Below are positions 21,026-30,353 of a stretch of 64,000 bases of DNA, one piece after another. Location of the stretch: positions 248,001-312,000 of the forward strand of contig JAEUUF010000026.1 of NCBI GenBank assembly GCA_016787645.1. The letters are read 5' to 3'. Source of the DNA: Cyclobacteriaceae bacterium (GTDB taxonomy: Bacteria > Bacteroidota > Bacteroidia > Cytophagales > Cyclobacteriaceae). The notes under the pieces were generated by a model. It was not told the DNA's origin and did no database searches. It was given only the letters and a program-made list of their open reading frames with translations. A program made the translations under genes and the position numbers. Position 1 is the first letter of the stretch. Each line of letters begins with the position of its first letter.

Positions 21026-21796
21026 ATGCCATCGCCCCTGTTTTCAAAGCTGTCCAAGGCCCTTTCGGTGACCGAACTCAACCGGGAGAAGACCAAGGAC
21101 TACCGAAACGTGGTCATCATCCAGGTAATTATTGTGGTCTTCGGGCTTACCCTCTCCGGACCTATTTTCGATGATTCAGGGAGCAACGTTTCCAAGTTCA
21201 TCATCACCGTATTCTCCTTTTTCGGTGCCTTGTACACCTACCTGTTGTGCGATATGCTTCGCAACTTTACGGGCAACCGCCTGCTCCTCACCGTTATTTT
21301 CACCCTGTTGACGATCACCATTGGTATTGGCATCCTGGCGGAGTTCCCCTATTACAAAGTCATTGAAATCTCCAACCGGCAGGCACTCCTGCTGACAGTC
21401 CATGGTCTCCTGTTTCCCATCGAAATAACGGTTATTGCCTTTGCGATCCGCGACATCTTCTCTGGCAGCCACCTTACCCCCGACAAGCTCTGGGGCGCTG
21501 CTTGCGTGTTTCTGATGGTGGGTATATCGTTTGGAAGCCTGTATGATCTGCTGACTATTGCCAACCCCGGCGGTCTAGGCAGGGAAATTGAACTTGGGTT
21601 TCCCAACTATTCAGAATGTGTCAATTATAGCTTCTGTATTCTTGGCGGCCTTGACCCCGGCCTGGAGCCCATTAAGCTTATTCGCAACATCAGTACGCTG
21701 GAAGCCGTGTGGGGAAACCTGTATGGGATGCTTATTATTGGCAAGCTCCTGGGCCTTCCTCGGTTGAACGAAAATCAAGGTTCAACCCCTGCCTGA
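21026..21796 (+). CDS. Ion_trans_2-like potassium channel protein with degenerate filter
   Basis: A 256-residue membrane protein with about six helices. The last 60 residues follow the pattern of two-TM K+ channel domains: a pore-helix-like segment (residues 199-206), a filter-position segment GGLDPG (207-212), then IRNISTLEAVWGNLYGMLIIGKLLG, which matches the usual inner helix after the filter. The canonical TVGYGD is absent, so K+ selectivity is doubtful. The open frame extends upstream to 20846, but that part overlaps the preceding gene and reads as junk, so ATG 21026 is chosen. It is likely co-transcribed with the preceding membrane protein. Confidence 0.55.
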   Translation: MPSPLFSKLSKALSVTELNREKTKDYRNVVIIQVIIVVFGLTLSGPIFDDSGSNVSKFIITVFSFFGALYTYLLCDMLRNFTGNRLLLTVIFTLLTITIGIGILAEFPYYKVIEISNRQALLLTVHGLLFPIEITVIAFAIRDIFSGSHLTPDKLWGAACVFLMVGISFGSLYDLLTIANPGGLGREIELGFPNYSECVNYSFCILGGLDPGLEPIKLIRNISTLEAVWGNLYGMLIIGKLLGLPRLNENQGSTPA

Positions 21797-21824
21797 AGTC
21801 ATAGTCAAAACAGGCCCAATTCAC

Positions 21825-21832
21825 TACTTTAG
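21825..21832 (+). promoter_or_regulatory. Near-consensus -7 box TACTTTAG
   Basis: It matches TAnnTTTG in seven of eight scored positions and lies 31 bp before the start of the SPFH-domain gene. An identical octamer precedes the next gene, citrate synthase. Confidence 0.4.
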
Positions 21833-21862
21833 CGGTCCTCAAATTGTAACAAACATCTTTCT

Positions 21863-22678
21863 ATGAATAATCGCAAACTACCCCTTATCGTATTGGGAAT
21901 CATTGGGTTTATTATCCTAGTTTCCCTGAGTTCCAGCTTCTTCTACACCATTCAGCCTACAGAGCGGGCCGTCATTTTCTACCCCTTCGGCGATGCCCTT
22001 GACCGGGATCACGTCATCACACCCGGGTTCCATACCAAAGCACCCTGGAACGAGGTGATCACCTATGAAGTGGCTGAGATGACCAGCGATGAAACCATGG
22101 ACATCAACGACAAGAACGGGCTGCCCATTCACGTGGATGTCACGGTCCGTTATTTCCCCATGCACGACAAGATCGGATACATCCATGAGAAGTTCACCCG
22201 CGACTACCCCAACCGCCTCGTGATCCCCGAGATGCGCTCCATGACGCGCCAGGTACTGGCCAGGTATACCGCCGAAGAAATCTATTCGACCAAACGTGCC
22301 GAAGTGGAAAACAGCGTGATCACTGAAACAGAGAAAGTCCTCAACGCTAACTATGTGAATACCACGGCCGTCCTGATTCGCTCCATCAAACTGCCTGACC
22401 AGATCAGGGTAGCCATTGAAAACAAGCTGCAGCAACAACAGGAAGCCCTCGCCTACCAGTTCAGGTTGGACAAAGAGAAAAGTGAAGCCGAACGCAAGCG
22501 GATTGCCGCCGAAGGTGAGTCGCGCGCCAATAACATTATCAACAATAGCTTGTCGGATAAGCTGCTGAAAATGAGAGGTATAGAAGCCACTCTCGAGTTG
22601 GCCAAATCAACCAACACGAAGGTGATCGTCATCGGCTCCTCGAAGGATGGATTGCCCATGATATTAGGTAATAATTAA
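21863..22678 (+). CDS. Prohibitin-like SPFH-domain membrane protein
   Basis: A 271-residue protein with one N-terminal membrane helix (residues about 5-27), then an SPFH/Band 7 domain (TIQPTERAVIFYPFG through the RQVLARYTAEEIYSTKR segment) and a charged coiled coil (ENKLQQQQEALAYQF...EKSEAERKRIAAEGES). The family forms large membrane-associated rings linked to protease control and membrane organisation. No NfeD or FtsH partner is adjacent. It sits upstream of citrate synthase with its own probable promoter. Confidence 0.9.
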   Translation: MNNRKLPLIVLGIIGFIILVSLSSSFFYTIQPTERAVIFYPFGDALDRDHVITPGFHTKAPWNEVITYEVAEMTSDETMDINDKNGLPIHVDVTVRYFPMHDKIGYIHEKFTRDYPNRLVIPEMRSMTRQVLARYTAEEIYSTKRAEVENSVITETEKVLNANYVNTTAVLIRSIKLPDQIRVAIENKLQQQQEALAYQFRLDKEKSEAERKRIAAEGESRANNIINNSLSDKLLKMRGIEATLELAKSTNTKVIVIGSSKDGLPMILGNN

Positions 22679-22714
22679 TTACACGAAGGGCTTCCAACTC
22701 CAAGAACCCGGATT

Positions 22715-22722
22715 TACTTTAG
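22715..22722 (+). promoter_or_regulatory. Near-consensus -7 box TACTTTAG for citrate synthase
   Basis: The same octamer as upstream of the SPFH gene, 20 bp before the citrate synthase ATG. It predicts a short leader. Confidence 0.4.
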
Positions 22723-22742
22723 AGCAAAATAGGTTATCAATC

Positions 22743-24029
22743 ATGGCAAATAAAGCGCAACTCATCCTCGAAGGAAAAACCTACGAGTTCCCCATCACGG
22801 AAGGAACGGAAGGTGAAAAGGGGATTGAAATAGGTGACCTCCTGGAAAAGACCGGAGCCGTTACCCTCGATTTCGGATATAAGAACACCGGCGCCACGAA
22901 GAGCGCCATCACGTTCCTCGACGGCGACAAAGGAATCCTCCGCTACCGCGGTTATTCCATTGAAGAACTCGCGGCAAAATCCACTTTCCTCGAGGTGGCT
23001 TATCTCCTCATTTTCGGAGAGTTGCCCATGAAAGATCACCTGCAGAAATTCAGCGATGATATCCGTCAGCATACCATGGTGCATGAAGACATCAAGAAAA
23101 TCCTCGATGGCTTCCCCTCCACCTCGCATCCGATGGGCGTACTGGCTTCCCTGTTCTGCGCCCAGACGGCCTTCTACCCCGAGGCCATGGACCCGAACCG
23201 CTCGGCCGAAGGGGTATACCTGAGTATCGTCCGGGCATTGGCCAAGATGCCGACGTTTGCCGCATGGGCCTACAAAAACGCCATGGGCCACCCGGTGAAC
23301 TACCCTGACAACAAGCTGGACTACTGCTCCCGATTCTTGAAGATGTTGTACGCCCTCCCGGCAGAAGACTATCATGTAGACCCGGTGGTGGCTGACGCTT
23401 TGGATAAACTCCTTATCCTGCATGCCGATCACGAGCAGAACTGCTCCACATCGACGGTGCGCATCGTCGGTTCCTCCAAGGCAAGCATCTACTCCTCTAT
23501 TTCCGCGGGCATTAACGCCCTCTGGGGCCCCCTGCATGGCGGCGCCAACCAGGAAGTGATCTTGATGCTTGAAGAGATCCGCAAAGACGGCGGCGACACT
23601 GAAAAGTGGATCAACAAGGCCAAGGACAAGAACAGCGGTTTCCGACTCATGGGATTTGGTCACCGCGTATATAAGAACTTCGACCCGCGTGCCAAGATCA
23701 TCAAGAAGGCCGCTGATGACGTACTCAAGAAACTTGGCGTCAATGACCCGGTGCTGGAGATTGCCTCCAAACTCGAGGAAGTGGCACTGCGTGACTCCTA
23801 CTTCATCGAACGCAAGCTTTACCCGAACGTAGATTTCTATTCCGGAATTATTTACCGCGCGCTCGGTATCCCGGTGGATATGTTCACGGTGATGTTTGCT
23901 ATGGGCCGGCTGCCCGGATGGATTGCCCAGTGGAAAGAGATGCGTGAAAACAAGGAACCGATCGGGCGGCCTCGCCAGATCTACGTTGGACAGAAACTTC
24001 GCTCCTACGTGCCGATCGAAAAGCGCTGA
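22743..24029 (+). CDS. gltA: Citrate synthase
   Basis: A 428-residue enzyme that condenses acetyl-CoA and oxaloacetate in the TCA cycle. The N-terminal beta domain (residues 1-50) and the motifs LHADHEQNCSTSTVR, ALWGPLHGGANQEV and GFGHRVYKNFDPRA contain the active-site His residues and CoA contacts of the hexameric, NADH-sensitive type II group found in Bacteroidota and proteobacteria. The acyl-CoA-binding protein gene follows 7 bp downstream, suggesting co-transcription. Confidence 0.97.
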   Translation: MANKAQLILEGKTYEFPITEGTEGEKGIEIGDLLEKTGAVTLDFGYKNTGATKSAITFLDGDKGILRYRGYSIEELAAKSTFLEVAYLLIFGELPMKDHLQKFSDDIRQHTMVHEDIKKILDGFPSTSHPMGVLASLFCAQTAFYPEAMDPNRSAEGVYLSIVRALAKMPTFAAWAYKNAMGHPVNYPDNKLDYCSRFLKMLYALPAEDYHVDPVVADALDKLLILHADHEQNCSTSTVRIVGSSKASIYSSISAGINALWGPLHGGANQEVILMLEEIRKDGGDTEKWINKAKDKNSGFRLMGFGHRVYKNFDPRAKIIKKAADDVLKKLGVNDPVLEIASKLEEVALRDSYFIERKLYPNVDFYSGIIYRALGIPVDMFTVMFAMGRLPGWIAQWKEMRENKEPIGRPRQIYVGQKLRSYVPIEKR

Positions 24030-24036
24030 CCCGGAC

Positions 24037-24300
24037 ATGGCGCTCGCTGACGATTTTCAAGCTGCCGTGGAGCGATCGAAGCAGCTCACCAAGCGACCTT
24101 CCAACGAAGAGCTGTTAGACCTCTACGCCCTCTTCAAGCAGGCTACTGATGGCGATGTCACTGGCGAGCGGCCCGGGGGATTTGACTTCAAGGCCATTGC
24201 CAAGTTCGATGCCTGGGCCGGCAAGAAGGGTAAAACGAAAGACGAGGCCATGAAGGAGTACATTGAGCTCATGGGTAAACTGGTAGCCTCCTACGCCTGA
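24037..24300 (+). CDS. Acyl-CoA-binding protein
   Basis: An 87-residue protein that matches the ACBP family over its whole length: DFQAAVERSKQL, then LYALFKQATDGDV with the CoA-contact Lys and Tyr region, then KFDAWAGKKGKTKDEAMKEYIELM. It should bind long-chain acyl-CoA in the cytosol. The start is ATG 24037; the longer frame overlaps citrate synthase and is not natural protein. It lies between citrate synthase (7-bp gap) and rsmE (4-bp gap), so all three are probably one transcript. Confidence 0.92.
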   Translation: MALADDFQAAVERSKQLTKRPSNEELLDLYALFKQATDGDVTGERPGGFDFKAIAKFDAWAGKKGKTKDEAMKEYIELMGKLVASYA

Positions 24301-24304
24301 TCGC

Positions 24305-25003
24305 GTGGCGCTCTTTTACCAACCTGATTTAACCATTCCATACCTCACCCCGGAAGAGTCGCACCATGCGATTAGGGTGCTGCGGCTTCGGACTGGTGAT
24401 TCCATTGAACTAACAGATGGCAAAGGTGCACTGGCGTCCGCTATCCTCACGAGTACCGACGAACGCAAGGCAGGCTTCAGCCTAAAGTCCACCCAGCAGA
24501 TACCTGGACGCTCTTACCGCGTTCACCTCGCCATCGCACCCACCAAGAATATCGATCGGATGGAGTGGCTCGTGGAGAAGGTCATCGAAATTGGTGTTGA
24601 AAGAATCACGTTTGTCCGCTGCAAGACCTCCGAACGCCCCTCTGTCCCCCTCGACCGATTGCAGAAGCTGGCCATCAGCGCCATGAAACAATCGAAGCAG
24701 GCATGGCTGCCTGAAGTTGTCGACATGATGCCGTTCAAAGATTTTTTGCTCTCAGTAAAAGAAGACCACCGCTACATCGCTTATGTGGATGACAGCAACC
24801 CGGATCATTTGTTTTCAGTTGCGAACCCCGGGGGCAGCTATGTAGTATTGATTGGCCCGGAGGGAGACTTCACATCGGAGGAACTAGCTATGGCTCTCGC
24901 CAACGGATTCAGGAAGGTCAGCCTCGGACCAAATCGGCTGCGGACGGAGACGGCGGGAGTCTATGGGGTTACCGCGCTGAACCTGGCTAATATCAGCCGC
25001 TAA
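24305..25003 (+). CDS. rsmE: 16S rRNA (uracil-1498-N3)-methyltransferase
   Basis: A 232-residue SPOUT-class methyltransferase that modifies U1498 of 16S rRNA. It begins at GTG 24305, 4 bp after the preceding stop. An N-terminal PUA-like domain (EESHHAIRVLRLRTGD) is followed by the SPOUT domain with the SAM-binding knot: ERITFVRCKTSERP, VLIGPEGDFTSEE and VSLGPNRLRTETAGVYG. Length and motifs are standard. Confidence 0.95.
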   Translation: MALFYQPDLTIPYLTPEESHHAIRVLRLRTGDSIELTDGKGALASAILTSTDERKAGFSLKSTQQIPGRSYRVHLAIAPTKNIDRMEWLVEKVIEIGVERITFVRCKTSERPSVPLDRLQKLAISAMKQSKQAWLPEVVDMMPFKDFLLSVKEDHRYIAYVDDSNPDHLFSVANPGGSYVVLIGPEGDFTSEELAMALANGFRKVSLGPNRLRTETAGVYGVTALNLANISR

Positions 25004-25044
25004 ACTTCGTGGTCGTGGATCCGATGTCTCGCAGACCATTCTCC

Positions 25045-25132
25045 CGCAGATTATCGCCGATCCAATGCACGCTGATTTTCGCTGATTGATACCAGAGGCC
25101 CTTATTCCTCTGCGTCTCCGCGCCTCTGCGGT
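25045..25132. repeat. Degenerate intergenic repeat segments (CAGATT/GCTGATT and TCTGCG types)
   Basis: Two blocks of near-repeats lie between rsmE and ligA. At 25045-25089 imperfect copies of CGCAGATT/CGCTGATT alternate. At 25107-25132 CTCTGCGTCTCCGCGCCTCTGCGG contains three GCG-spaced near-copies. Similar AATCAGCG/CTCTGCG strings are familiar from intergenic regions of unrelated environmental bacteria; that similarity is from memory and not checked here. Confidence 0.45.
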
Positions 25133-25169
25133 TACCCTCACCTCCCAGAAGCCAAACACTCCCATTTAA

Positions 25170-27212
<2,043 letters not shown>

Positions 27213-27256
27213 GATGAGCGAAATTCAGATAATTTAGCGATCGCAAACCCACTATA

Positions 27257-27763
27257 GTGAAATTCACTTTCCTCCGTTGGCGAACTGAAAAGGCCCTCCG
27301 CAAGAACAAGAGCCTGCGCGCGAGTACTCCCTACCGTAAGTCCAACCTCGTGGGCATTATCTTCAGCGTAGAAGACCGCCAAAAACATGACGACGTAAAG
27401 GAGTTCGTCCGCCACCTGGAGCAGGATGGCAAACAAGTCAAAGTGCTTGAATTCCTGCCCAAGAAAAAGGAGAACTATGAGTTTCTCTTCGACTTCTTCA
27501 CGATCGAAGACCTCAACTTCTGGGGCAAAATCAACAACGACACGGCCCAAAAATTCCTGGAGACCCCGTTTGATTACCTGTTCTACATCGACCAGGAACC
27601 GAATGCCCTCGTACTCAACCTCCTCGCCCAAAGCCGCGCCCATTGCCGCGTTGGCCGGTACGGAGAAGGACTGGAGCCTTACTTTGAACTGATGATCTCA
27701 GGGCAAGGCACTCCACACGGGCTAATCGAGAACATGTATAAGTACACCAAGCAATTGCGTTGA
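27257..27763 (+). CDS. DUF6913-type Bacteroidota protein
   Basis: A 168-residue cytosolic protein of unknown function, starting at GTG 27257. It has a basic N-terminus (residues 1-30, Lys/Arg-rich) and an alpha/beta body with FSVEDRQKHDDVKEFVRHLEQDGKQVKVLEFLPKKK, FDFFTIEDLNFWGKI and FDYLFYIDQEPN. It resembles the conserved Bacteroidota DUF6913 family by overall pattern. A near-consensus -7 box (TAATTTAG, 27230-27237) precedes it. dapA starts 2 bp after its stop, so the two are co-transcribed. Confidence 0.75.
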   Translation: MKFTFLRWRTEKALRKNKSLRASTPYRKSNLVGIIFSVEDRQKHDDVKEFVRHLEQDGKQVKVLEFLPKKKENYEFLFDFFTIEDLNFWGKINNDTAQKFLETPFDYLFYIDQEPNALVLNLLAQSRAHCRVGRYGEGLEPYFELMISGQGTPHGLIENMYKYTKQLR

Positions 27764-27765
27764 CC

Positions 27766-28650
27766 ATGAAGAAGCTGTATGGCACCGGGGTAGCGTTAGT
27801 CACCCCCTTCGACGAATCCGGAAACATCGACTACGCGTCGCTGAAGCGCCTGCTCGTTCACACCTCCAAAGGCGTGGATTACTTCGTGGTGATGGGCACC
27901 ACCGGTGAATCCGCCACCATGACCAAAGAGGAAAAGCGGAAGGTGCTGGCCTTTGTCATCCAGAACAACCGCAAGAAATTGCCCATCGTCTATGGAATTG
28001 GCGGCAACAATACGGCCGCGGTACTGGAGGAAATCCAGGATACCAACTTCCAGCACGTGGATGCCATCCTTTCCGTCAGCCCCTACTACAACAAACCTTC
28101 CCAGGAGGGCATCGTTCACCATTTCTCTTTTGTCGCCGATGCTAGCCCGGTTCCCGTCATCCTATACAACGTCCCGGGCCGCACTTCTTCCAACCTGGCA
28201 GCGGCCACCACACTGCGCCTCGCCCGGCACAAGAATATCATCGGCGTCAAAGAGGCCTCGGGCAACCTGGAGCAATGCCTCAAAATTGCCAAGGAAAAGC
28301 CAACCGATTTCATGCTCCTGTCGGGCGATGATATGCTTACGCTTGCCATCTATGGAATGGGTGGTGTAGGCGTCATCAGTGTACTCGCCAACGCCTACCC
28401 GGTGGTATTCCGCAAGATGAAGGACTACGCGTTTGCCGGCGACTATGCCAAGGCGCACAAAGAGTTGTTCAAGCTATTGGAAATCAATGGCCCGATGTAC
28501 GAGGAGAGCAACCCGGTAGGTGTCAAGCAACTGTTGCACGAGATGGGCGTATGCGGTTCAAATGTCAGGCTTCCCTTGGTACAGGCCTCTGAGCAACTGG
28601 TTCGCAAGATCAGGACGATCGTACAGGCAACAAAAAAGGGATCCCAGTAA
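27766..28650 (+). CDS. dapA: 4-hydroxy-tetrahydrodipicolinate synthase
   Basis: A 294-residue TIM-barrel lyase that condenses pyruvate with aspartate semialdehyde, the first step of lysine/diaminopimelate synthesis. The Schiff-base Lys162 (VKEASGN), Tyr134 in YNVPGRT and the GTTGESAT pyruvate motif near residue 44 are all present. ATG 27766 is chosen over a TTG that overlaps the previous gene. A hairpin overlaps its stop codon. Confidence 0.96.
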   Translation: MKKLYGTGVALVTPFDESGNIDYASLKRLLVHTSKGVDYFVVMGTTGESATMTKEEKRKVLAFVIQNNRKKLPIVYGIGGNNTAAVLEEIQDTNFQHVDAILSVSPYYNKPSQEGIVHHFSFVADASPVPVILYNVPGRTSSNLAAATTLRLARHKNIIGVKEASGNLEQCLKIAKEKPTDFMLLSGDDMLTLAIYGMGGVGVISVLANAYPVVFRKMKDYAFAGDYAKAHKELFKLLEINGPMYEESNPVGVKQLLHEMGVCGSNVRLPLVQASEQLVRKIRTIVQATKKGSQ

Positions 28651-28666
28651 CCTGGCATCCCTTTTC
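28633..28666. terminator. Bidirectional terminator between dapA and H1-like gene
   Basis: The inverted repeat AAAAGGGAT...ATCCCTTTT encloses the dapA stop codon, with A-rich sequence on one side and T-rich sequence on the other. It can serve both converging transcripts. Confidence 0.65.
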
Positions 28667-28698
28667 GCGACATAGAAGCCGCTATTTCTTGGTAGGAA

Positions 28699-28878
28699 TT
28701 ACTTTTCCTTGTTCTTCAACTCCTGCACTTCAGCGCGGATTGCCTGGGCGAGGTTCTTGAGGTCCTGCATGCCCTTCCGAACGCGGGTTCCGGCGGCGCT
28801 ATTGCCCTTGTTATAGAATTTGTCAGCATCGTTTTCGATGGAGGCAATCAGGCTTTTCAGTTCTTCAAATTTTTTCAT
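28699..28878 (-). CDS. Histone H1-like (Hc1-type) small protein
   Basis: A 59-residue protein: MKKFEELKSLIAS at the start, DADKFYNKGNSAAGTRVRKG in the middle and a basic helix ending KNKEK. This matches the short H1-like proteins conserved in Bacteroidota, which correspond to the N-terminal part of Hc1 without the Lys/Ala tail. It is expected to be helical, abundant and nucleoid-associated; that is family knowledge, not visible directly. It converges on dapA across a bidirectional hairpin. A weak -7 box (TAACTTAG on the minus strand, 28920-28927) lies 42 bp upstream. Confidence 0.85.
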   Translation of the reverse strand: MKKFEELKSLIASIENDADKFYNKGNSAAGTRVRKGMQDLKNLAQAIRAEVQELKNKEK

Positions 28879-28965
28879 TGCTATTTAGTTTAGGGTTAAA
28901 ACAAGGGTTAATGGTCTCGCTAAGTTATGTAAAACAGGTCAAAAACAAGCAGAAACCGACTTTTT

Positions 28966-30225
28966 TTACATTCCTTTGGTCACGGTCACCAGCTCTTCCT
29001 TACGGTAGAACCCGTCATCCAGCTTGTGTTTCAGCTTGGAAAAGGCGGTCAGTGTCTCCTCAACATCCTCCATGGTATGGGCCGCAGTAGGGATGATCCT
29101 GAACATGATAACATCCTTAGGCACAACGGGATACACGATTACAGAGCAGAAAATGTGGAAGTTCTCCCGGAGGTCCATCGACATGTTGGCCGCCTCCCCG
29201 ACACCCCCCTTAAACAGGACTGGTGTAACCGGTGACTTCGTGGGGCCCAGGTAGAAGCCATTATCGCGCAAACCGTCCTGGACAGCATTGACAATCTGCC
29301 AAAGCTTGTCCTTGAGCTCGGGCTTGGTTCTGAGAAGTTCCAGTCGCTTCATACCGCCAATGACCAAAGGCATCGGAAGACTCTTGGCATAAATCTGTGA
29401 ACGGGTGGTATAGCGCAAGTACTTGAGAATCTTCTTGTCGCCAGCGATAAATGCACCAATGCTGGCCATGGATTTGGCAAAGGTGGAAAAGTACAAATCG
29501 ATCTGATCCTGTACACCCTGCTCCTCGCCTGCCCCGGCACCGGTCTTACCCATTGTGCCAAAGCCATGCGCATCGTCAACTAACAGGCGGAATTTGTATT
29601 TCTTCTTCAGCTCCACGATGCCTTTCAGATCTCCCATGTCACCCGACATGCCAAACACGCCTTCGGTGATCACCAGGATGCCGCCGCCGCTTTCATCGGC
29701 AAGCCGGGTGGCCCGCTGCAGCTGCTTCTCCAGGTTCTCCATGTTGTTGTGGGGGAACACAAAGCGCTTGCCCATATGCAGGCGCACACCGTCAATAATA
29801 CAGGCATGACTTTCAGCGTCATAGACGATCACGTCCTTGCGGTCCACCAGTGCGTCGATGGTTGAGAATACACCCTGGTAGCCAAAGTTCAGCAGCATGG
29901 CGTCTTCTTTCTTCACGAACTCGGCCAACTGGCGTTCGAACTCAAGGTGATTAACGGAGTTACCCGACATCATGCGGGCACCCATGGGGCTGGCCAATCC
30001 ATATTTTGCGGTGGCTTCCGTATCGGCCTTCCGTACCTCGGGGTGGTTAGCCAAGCCCAGGTAGTTATTAAGGCTCCAATTAAGGACTTCACGCCCATTG
30101 AACTTCATCCGGGGGCCGATTTCGCCCTCGAGCTTGGGAAAGAAGAAATAATCATCAGGAAGGTGTGAATACTTGGCCAATGGGCCCGCTTCCATTTTCA
30201 GCTTATCAAACAGGTCTACTACCAT
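28966..30225 (-). CDS. PLP-dependent alpha-oxoamine synthase (KBL/AONS/SPT-like)
   Basis: A 419-residue fold-type I enzyme that should condense an amino acid with an acyl-CoA and release CO2. Visible are NNYLGLANHP (residues 53-62), the PLP-stacking His140, VDDAHGFG (217-224) and the Schiff-base Lys251 in STFAKSMASIGAF. Relatives are named glycine C-acetyltransferase, 8-amino-7-oxononanoate synthase, serine palmitoyltransferase or, in Bacteroidota sulfonolipid synthesis, cysteate acyltransferase. No tdh or biotin genes are nearby, so a sphingolipid or capnine role is plausible but unproven. It is divergent from the biotin carboxylase gene. Confidence 0.85.
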   Translation of the reverse strand: MVVDLFDKLKMEAGPLAKYSHLPDDYFFFPKLEGEIGPRMKFNGREVLNWSLNNYLGLANHPEVRKADTEATAKYGLASPMGARMMSGNSVNHLEFERQLAEFVKKEDAMLLNFGYQGVFSTIDALVDRKDVIVYDAESHACIIDGVRLHMGKRFVFPHNNMENLEKQLQRATRLADESGGGILVITEGVFGMSGDMGDLKGIVELKKKYKFRLLVDDAHGFGTMGKTGAGAGEEQGVQDQIDLYFSTFAKSMASIGAFIAGDKKILKYLRYTTRSQIYAKSLPMPLVIGGMKRLELLRTKPELKDKLWQIVNAVQDGLRDNGFYLGPTKSPVTPVLFKGGVGEAANMSMDLRENFHIFCSVIVYPVVPKDVIMFRIIPTAAHTMEDVEETLTAFSKLKHKLDDGFYRKEELVTVTKGM

Positions 30226-30256
30226 GATTGAAGGGTGGTTTCGTTGAAATTTCCCG

Positions 30257-30264
30257 CAAAAATA
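30257..30264 (-). promoter_or_regulatory. -7 promoter box TATTTTTG for oxoamine synthase
   Basis: An exact TAnnTTTG followed by C on the minus strand, 32 bp upstream of the start at 30225. It sits within a CCCG...CGGG dyad (30253-30268). Confidence 0.6.
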
Positions 30265-30353
30265 CGGGAAAAATGGGAATGTCCATGAATTCGATCCCTC
30301 CCAGTCCCAATTCTGCCCGAATTATGATTTATTGCGTAGGATTGCGTCCGCTC

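Noticed and set aside
22737-24038. 433-codon open frame on the minus strand opposite citrate synthase
   Set aside because: It mirrors the citrate synthase codons, has His/Val/Gly-biased composition and no recognisable domain. The plus-strand gene is unambiguous.
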